Both the position numbers and the translations under genes were made by a program. 64,000 nt of DNA from Flavobacterium sp. NRK1. GTDB taxonomy: Bacteria > Bacteroidota > Bacteroidia > Flavobacteriales > Flavobacteriaceae. How positions within the stretch are numbered: the stretch's first letter is position 1; each line of letters opens with the position of its first letter. The notes under the pieces are model-generated. The model saw only the letters and a program-made list of their open reading frames with translations. It did no database searches and was not told the DNA's origin. Positions 1 through 9,069 of this stretch are shown here, piece by piece. Location: assembly GCF_024054175.1 (NCBI RefSeq), contig NZ_JAMXLA010000001.1:534437-598436 (forward strand), given 5' to 3'.

Positions 1-67
1 TAAAGAAAAATTTTTTTCATGTTAATTTGGTTTGTTAATTGTTAATATAATTGGTTAAAAATTTAAA

Positions 68-1345
68 CTACTCTTTAATTGACCTCACTTTTACCTTGTC
101 AATTTTAACTCCATCCATTTTTACTACTTCAAGCTCATAAAGATTCCAGGCAAGTTTTTCACCTTCTTTAGGTATATATGACAATTCTGTCATGACAAGG
201 CCGCTTACAGTAGTTACCTCATAATCGTTAGTAAGATCATCAAGGTCAAAATAGGTTAAAAAGTCATGTAACGGATAATGTCCGTCAACAAGCCATGTGC
301 CGTCTTCATTTGCAACAAGCCTGAATTCATCTTCGTAAAAATCAGATGCATCTCCTACAAGAGCCTCCAGAATATCATTTAGTGTAATTATTCCCTGGAA
401 TACACCATATTCATCTGTAACAAGCGCATAATGCACCTTTGTTTTTTTGAATATCTCAAGGGCTTTATAAGCCGAAGTATGCTCAATAAGGTAAACGGGT
501 TCTTTTACTATTTCTTTAAGTATAAAGTTTTTTCTGTCGTAATTAGCAAAGATATCTTTTAAAAGCACAATACCTATAACATCGTCAAGGCTTGCACCAT
601 CAATTACCGGATATACCGAGTGCAGCTCCTCCAGCATTATTTCACGGATCTTTTCATTATTGGCATCAGTAGATAAATAAGCTACCGACTTTCTGTGTGT
701 CATTAACGAATTTACCTTACGGTCTCCAATATGAAACACGCGCTCCATAATATCATGTTCTATCTCCTGTACCTCTCCCCCTTCAGTTCCTTCTTTAATG
801 ATGGCTTTTATTTCCTCTTCTGTTACTTTACCATCTGCCGAAGGGCGGATTCTGAAAACCTTTAATAAAAAATCAGTAGATGAGGTAAGCAGCCAAATGA
901 AAGGAGCTGTAATTATAGAAATGTATTTCATTGGTATTGCTACCATTTTTGCAATGGTTTCAGGAAAATTAAGGCCTATCCTTTTAGGAAGCAGCTCCCC
1001 CAGAACCAATGAAAAAAATGTTAGTATTACCACTACTACACCTACTGCAATATTTTCTGCATAAGGTTTTAAAACTTCAAAACCCTCTATAAACAGCTTT
1101 ACATCGCCCGTGACTTTATCACCAGAATAAATACCCGTTAAAATACCGATAAGTGTAATGCCTATCTGTACCGTAGAAAGAAATTTATTTGGCGCATTTG
1201 CCAGATCTAACGCAGCCTGCGCACTGGCATTCCCTTTTTTTGCAGCGGTTTCAAGGCGGTTTTTCCGTGCAGAAATAAGTGCAATCTCAGACATCGAGAA
1301 AACACCATTCAAAATAATCAGGAATAATATTATTGCTATTTCCAA
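68..1345 (-). CDS. CNNM/CorC-type membrane transporter (DUF21-CBS-CorC_HlyC)
   Basis: Inner-membrane protein of the HlyC/CorC (CNNM-like) family, whose members are linked to Mg2+/Co2+ efflux or sensing. Domains in order: an N-terminal DUF21 region with about four hydrophobic segments (residues 1-165), a CBS pair (about 195-330, with VNSLMTH, YPVIDG, HYALVTDEYG), and a C-terminal CorC_HlyC domain (about 340-425). The start is a TTG at 1345, 15 nt beyond the adk stop. The next in-frame ATG (residue 18) would cut into the first membrane segment, so I keep TTG. It is the last gene of an hpt-adk operon. Flavobacteria often have obgE after adk, so this neighbour is slightly unusual. The family is clear; the transported ion is unknown. 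Confidence 0.88.
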   Translation of the reverse strand: MEIAIILFLIILNGVFSMSEIALISARKNRLETAAKKGNASAQAALDLANAPNKFLSTVQIGITLIGILTGIYSGDKVTGDVKLFIEGFEVLKPYAENIAVGVVVVILTFFSLVLGELLPKRIGLNFPETIAKMVAIPMKYISIITAPFIWLLTSSTDFLLKVFRIRPSADGKVTEEEIKAIIKEGTEGGEVQEIEHDIMERVFHIGDRKVNSLMTHRKSVAYLSTDANNEKIREIMLEELHSVYPVIDGASLDDVIGIVLLKDIFANYDRKNFILKEIVKEPVYLIEHTSAYKALEIFKKTKVHYALVTDEYGVFQGIITLNDILEALVGDASDFYEDEFRLVANEDGTWLVDGHYPLHDFLTYFDLDDLTNDYEVTTVSGLVMTELSYIPKEGEKLAWNLYELEVVKMDGVKIDKVKVRSIKE

Positions 1346-1360
1346 GCGGTGTGTTTTTAG

Positions 1361-1933
1361 TTATAGCGTATCGATTACTGTACTTAACCGATTAGTAATT
1401 TCAGATATTTCACCAATTCCGTTTACAGCATGAAATTTACCCTGCGCTTTATAATATTCAATTAACGGAGCCGTTTTTTCGTTATACTCCTGGTAACGGT
1501 TTCTTATTAGTGCTTCGTCCTGGTCATCAGCACGGCCGCTGGTTTTACCTCTTTCAAGAAGGCGTTGCACAAGCACCTCATCATCTGCCTCAAGTGCAAT
1601 AGTAGCCGTAACATTCCATCCTTTTGATTTTAAGAAAGCATCAAGGGCATCAGCCTGTTCTGTAGTACGTGGAAAACCGTCAAAAAGAAATCCTTTAGTG
1701 TCCGGATTTTTTTCTATTTCATCCTGAAGCATTTTTATAGTAAGTGCATCCGGAACAAGCTCACCCTTGTTTATATAAGATTTTGCCTCAAGTCCCAGCG
1801 GAGTTTCGTTTTTAATGTTATAACGAAAAATATCCCCGGTAGAAATATGTGTAAGGTTGTATTTTGTTTTTAAGAACTCTGCCTGTGTGCCTTTTCCTGC
1901 ACCCGGCTTTCCAAATAGTACGATATTGATCAT
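1361..1933 (-). CDS. adk: Adenylate kinase
   Basis: Catalyses AMP + ATP to 2 ADP in the cytoplasm. The P-loop GKPGAGKGTQ is at residues 8-17, the AMP-binding stretch THISTGDIFR follows, and the DGFPRTTEQADAL motif is near residue 85. At 190 residues this is the short form: the LID carries no Cys4 zinc site and the segment after LLERGKTSGRADD is brief. ATG start at 1933. It lies 25 nt downstream of hpt and 15 nt upstream of the CorC-type gene, so the three are probably co-transcribed. hpt and adk together serve purine nucleotide salvage and balance. Confidence 0.97.
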   Translation of the reverse strand: MINIVLFGKPGAGKGTQAEFLKTKYNLTHISTGDIFRYNIKNETPLGLEAKSYINKGELVPDALTIKMLQDEIEKNPDTKGFLFDGFPRTTEQADALDAFLKSKGWNVTATIALEADDEVLVQRLLERGKTSGRADDQDEALIRNRYQEYNEKTAPLIEYYKAQGKFHAVNGIGEISEITNRLSTVIDTL

Positions 1934-1958
1934 TTTATATTTATGGTTGTATGTATTA

Positions 1959-2486
1959 TTATTTTAACTGATAAACTTCTGGCAGATTTCTTCCCAGCCC
2001 ATCATAATCAAGCCCAAAGCCCACTATAAACTTATCGGGTATTTTAAAACCTATATAATCCAGCTTTATATCCATCTTATAAGCATCAGGCTTAAAGAAC
2101 AGTGTTGCAATTTTAAGCTGTTTAATATTATGCCCTTCAAATATATTTTTTAATTCTGCTACAGTATTCCCTGTATCCACTATATCTTCTATCACAACAA
2201 CAGTTCTGCCTTCCAGATTTTGATTAAGGCCTATAAGCTGCTTTACCTTATTAGTTGTAACTGTACCTTCATAAGAAGCGAGTTTTACAAAACTCACCTC
2301 ACACGGCCGCGTATATTTCTTCACAAAATCAGACATTACCATAAACGATCCGTTAAGCACGCCTATAAAAACAGGTATTTCACCTTTAAGATCTTCTTCT
2401 GCCTGTAAGGCCATTTTGGCTATAACCGCATCTATTTCCGCAGCGGTTTTAAAGGGTACAAAATGCTTATCATGAAGCTTTATCAC
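1959..2486 (-). CDS. hpt: Hypoxanthine phosphoribosyltransferase
   Basis: Purine salvage enzyme that converts hypoxanthine (and guanine) plus PRPP to IMP/GMP. The PRPP-binding signature VVVIEDIVDTGNT lies near residues 95-107, and FIGVLNGSFMVMSDF matches the family's N-terminal loop. The 175 residues match usual length. It uses a GTG start at 2486. A TATATTTG box (2524-2531, minus) predicts transcription from about 2519 and a leader of about 33 nt, which agrees with this start. First gene of the hpt-adk-CorC operon. Confidence 0.95.
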   Translation of the reverse strand: MIKLHDKHFVPFKTAAEIDAVIAKMALQAEEDLKGEIPVFIGVLNGSFMVMSDFVKKYTRPCEVSFVKLASYEGTVTTNKVKQLIGLNQNLEGRTVVVIEDIVDTGNTVAELKNIFEGHNIKQLKIATLFFKPDAYKMDIKLDYIGFKIPDKFIVGFGLDYDGLGRNLPEVYQLK

Positions 2487-2523
2487 TAGTTTTATGAATA
2501 TATTTAGATTACAGAATAGTTTG

Positions 2524-2531
2524 CAAATATA
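2524..2531 (-). promoter_or_regulatory. -7 box of the hpt operon promoter
   Basis: On the minus strand this reads TATATTTG, an exact match to the Bacteroidetes -7 consensus TAnnTTTG. It is 38 nt from the hpt GTG. No clear TTTG at -33 was seen. Confidence 0.6.
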
Positions 2532-2674
2532 CTAATTACCCATTAGCACCTTACATATAAATGTTATTTTCCCATAATTTTAAGAATGTTAAAATACAAT
2601 TAATAATCAAGGCTTTAGAAACATAAATAAGTAATTTCGGGTATATAACATTTATTATACTTATAGTTATTTCC

Positions 2675-3949
2675 ATGAAAACATCAATACTTACAATATC
2701 TCTAATAGGGATATTATTAGCAGGTTCGTGTAAAAATCAACCTTCAAAAGCCGAAAAACAGGAAGCAAAAGCACAGGGGAGTACTACAGTTACGACTGCC
2801 ATTGGCGATTTAACGCTTCCCCCTCCTTTCGAAACCGAATCGGTTAGTAAACGCAATAGCATGAAAGACTGGCCGGAAGGCCAAATACCAAAAGCCCCTG
2901 AAGGTTTTACAGTTACAAAATTTGCAGGCGATCTTAACAACCCACGTAATACTTATATTGCTCCAAATGGCGATATTTTCGTAGCCGAATCAGGTACTTC
3001 GGGGAGTGAAGACCAAATCACAGTTTTTAGAGACAAGGATAAGGATGGAAATTTTGAAACCCGTGCTGTTTTTGCCGAAAAACTAAATCAGCCTTATGGC
3101 ATGCTTATACTTAAAAATTATTTTTATGTTGCCAATACGGATGGTTTATACCGCTATCCGTATAAAGAGAATGATTTAAAACTAAATGGTAAAGGTGAAA
3201 AGATTGTAGAATTGCCTGCGGGAGGTTATAATAACCACTGGACAAGAAATCTTATAGCAAATGCTGACGGATCTAAAATATACATCTCTGTAGGCTCCGG
3301 AAGCAATGTTGCCGAACATGGTATGGAAAATGAAGTGCGTCGCGCCAATATACTGGAAGTAAATCCGGACGGCACAGGAGAACGCATTTATGCAAGTGGA
3401 TTGAGAAATCCTGTAGGTATGGACTGGAACCCTGAAAGTAATGAATTATGGACTGCCGTTAACGAACGTGATGAGCTGGGTGACAATCTTGTGCCTGACT
3501 ATATTACAAGTGTAAAAGAAGGAGGTTTTTATGGCTGGCCATATTCTTACTACGGACAGATTGAAGATCCCAGAATGAAAGGCCAGGGTAAGGATTTAGT
3601 TGCCAAAGCCCTCGTGCCTGATGTGCCTGTTGGAAGCCACACTGCATCACTTGGGCTTACATTTTATAACAAGGGTAATTTTCCTGCCAAATATAAAAAC
3701 GGTGCCTTTGTTGGCCAGCATGGTTCATGGAACCGATCTGTGTTAAGCGGATATAAAGTATTGTTTGTACCTTTTAAAAATGGTAAACCATCCGGCAAAC
3801 CACAAGATTTTTTAACAGGGTTTATTGCAGATGAAAAGAAAGCACAAGTTTACGGCCGTCCGGTAGATGTTACTGTTATGAACGATGGCTCATTGCTTGT
3901 AAATGATGATAGCGGAAATACTTTATGGAAGGTAAGTGCTAACAAATAA
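2675..3949 (+). CDS. PQQ-dependent sugar dehydrogenase-like lipoprotein (sorbosone/glucose dehydrogenase beta-propeller)
   Basis: Lipoprotein signal at residues 1-19 (LLAGSC lipobox), a low-complexity linker, then a six-bladed beta-propeller of the soluble glucose/L-sorbosone dehydrogenase family. Visible landmarks are PRNTYIAPNGDIFVAES (first blade), GLRNPVGMDWNPESNELW (the family's GxRNP motif), VPVGSHTASLGLTFY and FVGQHGSWNRS. It probably oxidises sugars or aldoses outside the inner membrane using PQQ if available; no pqq genes are in the window. It is followed by a hairpin terminator and a TonB receptor on the same strand, so a functional link is possible but unproven. Substrate unknown. 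Confidence 0.85.
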   Translation: MKTSILTISLIGILLAGSCKNQPSKAEKQEAKAQGSTTVTTAIGDLTLPPPFETESVSKRNSMKDWPEGQIPKAPEGFTVTKFAGDLNNPRNTYIAPNGDIFVAESGTSGSEDQITVFRDKDKDGNFETRAVFAEKLNQPYGMLILKNYFYVANTDGLYRYPYKENDLKLNGKGEKIVELPAGGYNNHWTRNLIANADGSKIYISVGSGSNVAEHGMENEVRRANILEVNPDGTGERIYASGLRNPVGMDWNPESNELWTAVNERDELGDNLVPDYITSVKEGGFYGWPYSYYGQIEDPRMKGQGKDLVAKALVPDVPVGSHTASLGLTFYNKGNFPAKYKNGAFVGQHGSWNRSVLSGYKVLFVPFKNGKPSGKPQDFLTGFIADEKKAQVYGRPVDVTVMNDGSLLVNDDSGNTLWKVSANK

Positions 3950-3970
3950 AAACCAACAACTTATTTACTA

Positions 3971-4002
3971 AAATTCCTGTAGTTAAAGCTACAGGAATTT
4001 TT
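3971..4002 (+). terminator. Hairpin terminator after the sugar dehydrogenase gene
   Basis: A perfect 12-bp stem (AAATTCCTGTAG / CTACAGGAATTT) with a 6-nt loop, ending in T residues, 21 nt after the stop codon and 24 nt before the TonB receptor ATG. Confidence 0.75.
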
Positions 4003-4026
4003 AGTTTATCATTTTAAGATCTTCCA

Positions 4027-6105
4027 ATGATAAAAAAACTATTTATCAGTATAATTCTTAGCTACACATCCGTTGTGTTTGCACAACAACAGGATAGTAT
4101 ATCTTCAAACAAGGTATTAAAAGAGGTAATAATAAGCAATTATCATATTAACGACAGCCTTCTTAATGCACCTGCGTCAATAAGTGTATTATCTTCGGCA
4201 GAATTGCAGCGTAATAACAACTCAAATATCGCAGCGTCGTTCAATACAATTGCAGGAGTATTTATGCAAAGCGGTGCAATTAATACTAATAGAATTTCTA
4301 TACGTGGTATTGGTGCAAGAACACCCTACGGGACTAATAAAATCAGAGCTTTTTACGGGAGTATTCCATTAACATCAGGAGATAGCGAAACAACTATTGA
4401 AGATATAGATATTGAAATACTCGATCAGGCAGAAATAATTAAAGGACCGCTTTCAAGTATTTACGGCGCTGGTCTTGGCGGAGCAATAGTACTTAAACCA
4501 AAGTTAGCTATCGAAAAAGGAAGCCGTGCCGCCATAAGTACTACGCACGGATCATATGGGTTAACAAAGAATACCGTAAGCTACAACATGAACAAAAAGA
4601 AAGGAAGCCTGAATTTAAGTTATCATACGCTTGATATTGACGGTTACCGTGAAAACAGTGCTTATAACCGTGAGGGTATTACGCTGGCTGGTGAACTTTT
4701 TCGTAAACAAAACAGTAAGATGACATATTTTGGCAATTATACTTACTTAAAAGCATACATACCCAGTTCTATTGACGAGGATACTTTTAACAACAATCCC
4801 AAAGCTGCAGCTCCTACCTGGAAGGCTTCAAAAGGCTATGAACAATACGACTCATATATGGGCGGGCTTTCCTATGACTGGCATGCCGCTTCATGGTTAA
4901 AAAATTCAACATCGGTATTTATCAATTCGAAAAAAAACTATGAACCAAGACCATTTAATATTCTTACCCAAAATACAACCGCATGGGGTGCAAGAACTCA
5001 GTTTTTTGGAAATTTAAAATTAAGCGGTATAAAAACTGAATTTATTACAGGTCTTGAATATTTTAATGATGGCTTTAAAGGAGGCACTTTTGTTAATCAA
5101 TACGAGGACAATAATGGCAACGGAACATTGCAGGGCGACAGGATTACAGGAACCAGACAAAAGCGTAATTTTATAAATGCTTTTGCGCAATTAAGATTGC
5201 AGCTATCAGGAAAATTTGAAATACAGGCGGGAGTTAATTATAACAAAACCAGATTTGAATTAGAAAATACATATCCTTTACAATCTGTTTCATCAGAAAA
5301 CTACAGCTACAAGGATATTTGGTCTCCGCAATTATCATTACTATTTAAACCTTCAAAACTGCAAACTATTTATGCATCTGTAAGCAGGGGCTTTTCAATG
5401 CCTGCTATAGAAGAAACGCTTACAGCAAACGGTAGTATAAACCCGAATATAAAACCTGAAAACGGCTATAATATTGAGGCTGGCAGCAAATTATATCTAT
5501 TAGACAGAAAGCTATATACTGAAGTGACATTATACCACATGCAGATTAAAGACCTATTGGTTGCTCAACGTGTTGGTGATGACCAGTATATAGGGGTTAA
5601 TGCAGGTAAAACACTGCATCAGGGTATTGAGGCTGCTATAAATTACCGCCTTACTATTAACCGTTTGGCTATAACACCATATGCATCTGCATCTATAGGC
5701 AATTATGAATTTAAAGAATTTTTAAATAATGGTGTTGACTATTCGGGTAATAAACTGACAGGAGTTCCGTCAAAAAAAATCAGCACAGGCTTTACCTTAC
5801 AAACAAATTTTGGATTTTACCTGTCTTCAGATTATTACTATGTAGACAATATTCCTTTGAATGATGCTAATTCCGCCTATAGCAAAAGTTATAATTTGCT
5901 AAATGCAAAAACAGGCTATCGTTTTAATTTATTTAAAGGATTTACATCTCATTTTTCGGCAGGAATAAATAACATAACCAACACACATTATGCGGGTATG
6001 ATTTTAGTAAATGCCACAGGGGTAAACGGAGCCCAGCCAAGATATTATTATCCGGGACAGCCTGTAAATTATTATATCAATATTTCCTTCAGCTATATAT
6101 TTTAA
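4027..6105 (+). CDS. TonB-dependent outer-membrane receptor
   Basis: Outer-membrane active transporter with a signal peptide (residues 1-19, ends VVFAQ). A plug domain follows (about 30-160: LKEVIISNYHI, SISVLSSAELQRNN, QAEIIKGPLSSIYGAGLGGAIVLKP) and then a 22-strand-type barrel ending in the aromatic C-terminus YINISFSYIF. The 692 residues fit a siderophore/cobalamin-type receptor. There is no N-terminal carboxypeptidase-like domain as in SusC, so a glycan SusC role is unlikely. Its stop lies only 4 nt from the stop of the convergent barrel gene at 6110. Substrate cannot be told; no siderophore or SusD gene is adjacent. Confidence 0.9.
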   Translation: MIKKLFISIILSYTSVVFAQQQDSISSNKVLKEVIISNYHINDSLLNAPASISVLSSAELQRNNNSNIAASFNTIAGVFMQSGAINTNRISIRGIGARTPYGTNKIRAFYGSIPLTSGDSETTIEDIDIEILDQAEIIKGPLSSIYGAGLGGAIVLKPKLAIEKGSRAAISTTHGSYGLTKNTVSYNMNKKKGSLNLSYHTLDIDGYRENSAYNREGITLAGELFRKQNSKMTYFGNYTYLKAYIPSSIDEDTFNNNPKAAAPTWKASKGYEQYDSYMGGLSYDWHAASWLKNSTSVFINSKKNYEPRPFNILTQNTTAWGARTQFFGNLKLSGIKTEFITGLEYFNDGFKGGTFVNQYEDNNGNGTLQGDRITGTRQKRNFINAFAQLRLQLSGKFEIQAGVNYNKTRFELENTYPLQSVSSENYSYKDIWSPQLSLLFKPSKLQTIYASVSRGFSMPAIEETLTANGSINPNIKPENGYNIEAGSKLYLLDRKLYTEVTLYHMQIKDLLVAQRVGDDQYIGVNAGKTLHQGIEAAINYRLTINRLAITPYASASIGNYEFKEFLNNGVDYSGNKLTGVPSKKISTGFTLQTNFGFYLSSDYYYVDNIPLNDANSAYSKSYNLLNAKTGYRFNLFKGFTSHFSAGINNITNTHYAGMILVNATGVNGAQPRYYYPGQPVNYYINISFSYIF

Positions 6106-6109
6106 CGGG

Positions 6110-6724
6110 TTACAATTGCACTATTATACCAAAAGCAATATTATGTGTATTAAATCCTGCATTTGAAGCCTGAAGTCCCGCGTTTGAAGTATGGCGCACA
6201 TTTGGACGAACATCCAATGCAACATTTCCTATTTTATAAGTAACACCTAAAGCAAAAACATCGCAAAATGCAAAACCCTTAGTAAGTCTTTCCGTTTCTG
6301 TATTAGTTATCATTGGCCCAACATTTCCCATTGCATATATACTGAAGCTTTTTGTAAAATTATGCCTTGCAAAAAAAGCCACATTTAAAATATATTCCCT
6401 TATGTCTTTAAGTTTCATGTAAGCCTCCCTTTTTTCTTCCGAATTAGGATCATCGGGTTTTACAAAGTAAAAGTTTTTAAGCCTGTGCGTAGCAAAATTT
6501 ACTTCGGGCTGCAATGCAACCTGATATTCCCATTTTTTACCGGGATTAAGGCTGTAATATATCTGTGCCTGTATATACCTGTTGGTATAAGTATAATCGA
6601 TATTTTTAAATTCACTGCCAAAGCCCGTTGCAAGGCCAACGGAAAGTTTAGATGGTTCTTTTTGTTCCTGGGCATACATACCTGCACAGCAAAAAAGCAC
6701 AAATAGGAAAGATTTGCGAAACAT
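6110..6724 (-). CDS. Outer-membrane beta-barrel protein, unknown function
   Basis: Signal peptide at residues 1-18 (FRKSFLFVLFCCAGMYAQ), then alternating hydrophobic strands and a final stretch HNIAFGIIVQL ending in Leu, typical of small (8-10 strand) outer-membrane barrels. I chose the ATG at 6724 (204 residues) rather than an upstream in-frame start at 6757, because it places the signal peptide at the N-terminus. No catalytic motif is visible. It faces the TonB receptor tail to tail with 4 nt between stops. Function unknown. Confidence 0.75.
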   Translation of the reverse strand: MFRKSFLFVLFCCAGMYAQEQKEPSKLSVGLATGFGSEFKNIDYTYTNRYIQAQIYYSLNPGKKWEYQVALQPEVNFATHRLKNFYFVKPDDPNSEEKREAYMKLKDIREYILNVAFFARHNFTKSFSIYAMGNVGPMITNTETERLTKGFAFCDVFALGVTYKIGNVALDVRPNVRHTSNAGLQASNAGFNTHNIAFGIIVQL

Positions 6725-6850
6725 GTTTGTTTTGTTTTGGTTGTTATAAATATACAAATTTTAACATTCCGACAAATACCTCATGATTTAAATAGAAGTC
6801 AAGCCACACCTTCCTTATGAAAATGTAAATCAGTAACATATATAAAACAG

Positions 6851-6882
6851 GTCACACTTTATGTGCAGGCATGTCACACTTT
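6851..6882. promoter_or_regulatory. Pair of direct repeats, GTCACACTTT, 22 bp apart
   Basis: The 10-mer GTCACACTTT occurs at 6851-6860 and again at 6873-6882, two helical turns apart, in the gap between the barrel gene (minus, ATG 6724) and the secreted repeat protein (plus, ATG 6960). Paired direct repeats at about 21-22 bp are the layout used by LytTR-type response regulators, which are common in Bacteroidetes. That the site is bound by one is inference. Confidence 0.4.
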
Positions 6883-6959
6883 GTCCTGTCTTATTAAAAG
6901 GCTTTTAGAATATATAGGCAGTAATTTGTAAATGATTAACAAAAAACAATTGTACTACT

Positions 6960-8402
6960 ATGAAATCAACTTTATTCACAATTCTCTTTCTTGCTTTTGC
7001 ATGGACTGTAGGCGCCCAGGCTCCTACTATTGAAGGAGACATTATGCTTTGCCCTGATACCAATGGCACCGCATCAATTACAAATGACACACAATATGAC
7101 TCTTACCAATGGTACTGGAAATACTGGTTTTTAAATGATGACTATGTAGCTATAGACGGCGCAAATGAAGCATCATTTACGTACGACTGGTATACCTACG
7201 ACCAGGCATTACTAAAAGTTGTGGTTACAAAAGACGGAGAGACATTTGAATCTAACGCTATACAAATTGACAGTTACAATTGGGCGGGCTTACTTATTAT
7301 GAATGAATTACAAGGAAATGTTCATTTTGAGTTTAATGAAGAAACTTTAGAGCAACGGTATGTAATGTGTAACGGAGCTAAAATTGTGCAGACTGTATTA
7401 GAACCTTACGTAACGGCACAATGGTATAAAGATGGCGAGCCAATAGAAGGAGCAACTTCATTAACATATATTATAACTGAGCCAGGGGCTTATTACGTAG
7501 TTGCTGGTGTAGAAGTATGCCCTGACGCTACAACTACCTCTCAGGTAGTTAATGTTGTTGCAAGCGAAGATTGCGGACCGGCAACACCTTCACCTCTTGT
7601 TATCCAGGGAGATACTATGCTTTGCCCCGACAACAACGGACTGGCTTTTGTAACTAATGCAGTAGGTTATGATACCTACCAGTGGTATGCTAAATTTTCA
7701 GAAGAAACAGAATTTGAAGCTATAGACGATGCAACGGTAGCATCTTTTAACTATGACCAGGCAACTTATGGTGATGCTACAATAAAAGTAGAGGTTACTA
7801 AAGATGGTGAGACCTATACATCTAACGAATTAGTGATAGCTACTTATGATATTGCAATTTCTTTTGATTCTGTACCTAGCGAGGGCGTTACGGAAGAAGA
7901 TTCAGTTTATTTTATTTGTGAAGACGACTCTGTTACTTTTACAATACCCGGCAACGAAGAAGACTTTATTAACATACAATGGTATAAAGACGGACTTCCT
8001 ATTGAAAATGCTTACGGAATGAGCTACACGGCTACCGAGCCCGGAGTATATCACCTTGATGCTGCTATGACAGTTTGTACAAACAACATACTAAGCACTG
8101 CTGATAATCCGGTTACGCTTAGTCCTAAAGAAGGTTGTTTCTTAAGCGTTAATGACCCTGAGTTTGCAGCTATGGTTAAACTTTACCCTAACCCGGTAAG
8201 TAATATACTTAACGTTACACTTCCGGAAAACACTTTACTGCAAGACTACAGCATTATAGATCTTACCGGTAAAACATTAATGAATGGTAAAGTTGATGCT
8301 TCTGTAGCAGCTATAAACGTGGAAAGTCTTTCTGCAGGCACATACATTATAAAATTAAACAGTACGCAGGCTCAAACTGTAAAAATGTTTATTAAAAAAT
8401 AG
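6960..8402 (+). CDS. Secreted Ig-like repeat protein with T9SS type A sorting domain
   Basis: Signal peptide (residues 1-19, AWTVGAQ) and two related blocks of about 185 residues (about 20-205 and 213-395). Each block opens with the pattern GD-MLCPD-NG and YQWYxK and contains an Ig-like unit with AQWYKDGEPIEGA / IQWYKDGLPIENA. The C-terminal 75 residues (from VKLYPNPVSN to VKMFIKK) form a type A sorting signal, with the SAGTYIIKLN strand typical of T9SS cargo. The protein should be exported by the PorV/PorU machinery encoded at 43.9-50.9 kb and displayed or released at the surface. The composition is acidic. No enzymatic motif was seen, so adhesin or binding protein is the best guess. Confidence 0.85.
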   Translation: MKSTLFTILFLAFAWTVGAQAPTIEGDIMLCPDTNGTASITNDTQYDSYQWYWKYWFLNDDYVAIDGANEASFTYDWYTYDQALLKVVVTKDGETFESNAIQIDSYNWAGLLIMNELQGNVHFEFNEETLEQRYVMCNGAKIVQTVLEPYVTAQWYKDGEPIEGATSLTYIITEPGAYYVVAGVEVCPDATTTSQVVNVVASEDCGPATPSPLVIQGDTMLCPDNNGLAFVTNAVGYDTYQWYAKFSEETEFEAIDDATVASFNYDQATYGDATIKVEVTKDGETYTSNELVIATYDIAISFDSVPSEGVTEEDSVYFICEDDSVTFTIPGNEEDFINIQWYKDGLPIENAYGMSYTATEPGVYHLDAAMTVCTNNILSTADNPVTLSPKEGCFLSVNDPEFAAMVKLYPNPVSNILNVTLPENTLLQDYSIIDLTGKTLMNGKVDASVAAINVESLSAGTYIIKLNSTQAQTVKMFIKK

Positions 8403-8422
8403 TTTTTATGTTTTTAGAGTTT

Positions 8423-8450
8423 AAAAACGGAGCTTTAGGGCTCCGTTTTT
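8423..8450 (+). terminator. Terminator after the type A cargo gene
   Basis: An 11-bp stem (AAAAACGGAGC / GCTCCGTTTTT) with a 6-nt loop and a T run, 20 nt after the stop codon. Confidence 0.85.
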
Positions 8451-8478
8451 TATTTGTATTTTTCAGAAAAAATAATCT

Positions 8479-9027
8479 GTGGACACCATTTTTTACAATA
8501 AAATAGTAAATAGCACCGCGCACAGACCTATAAGGGATTTACTGTCGAACGAGGTATTGAATAGCAAAATCCTGTTACCAGATTTAATAGCCATTGCTTT
8601 TGATACTGAAGATAAAAACCATCATAAAGCCTGCTGGATATTGGAATTAGTGTTTGAAAATAAAATTGAGTGGTTAGAACCTCATCTGGATATATTTTGC
8701 GAAACGCTGACTCATTTCAAAAATGAAAGTGCCTTACGTTCAATCGCTAAAATATGTCTTTTTACCTGCGAACATGACCTGAAACACCAGGGATTTTTTA
8801 ACCAAAAACATTTACAGAAAATTACAGAAGCCTGCTTTGACTGGCTGATAAATAATGAGACTAAGGTTGCAACAAAAGCCTATTCTATGCGAGTACTTTT
8901 TATTTTAGGCAAAAAAGAGGAATGGATACACCCTGAATTAAAAAGAATAATAGCAGAAGATTCAGCTAAGCACACAGCCGGATATAAAGCTGCCGCAAAA
9001 GATATATTAAAAAGAATTAGTAAGTAA
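8479..9027 (+). CDS. Small all-helical protein, HEAT/ARM-like, unknown function
   Basis: 182 residues with no signal peptide or membrane segment. The pattern is repeated amphipathic helices (ACWILELVFENKIEWLEPHLDIFCETL; ALRSIAKICLF; ATKAYSMRVLFILGKK), suggesting a HEAT/ARM-like helical-repeat scaffold. The start is GTG at 8479; I found no in-frame ATG nearby that keeps the first helix. It sits 29 nt after a strong terminator and 43 nt before the symporter gene. I do not recognise a named family, and a protein-interaction role is only inferred from the fold type. Confidence 0.6.
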   Translation: MDTIFYNKIVNSTAHRPIRDLLSNEVLNSKILLPDLIAIAFDTEDKNHHKACWILELVFENKIEWLEPHLDIFCETLTHFKNESALRSIAKICLFTCEHDLKHQGFFNQKHLQKITEACFDWLINNETKVATKAYSMRVLFILGKKEEWIHPELKRIIAEDSAKHTAGYKAAAKDILKRISK

Positions 9028-9069
9028 AGCAGCAGTAACTGTTCAATATTAAATTTATATATTCGGCTA

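Noticed and set aside
798..1433. Plus-strand open frames of about 90 codons across the CorC-type and adk genes
   Set aside because: Antisense to well-recognised genes, no promoter or family resemblance.
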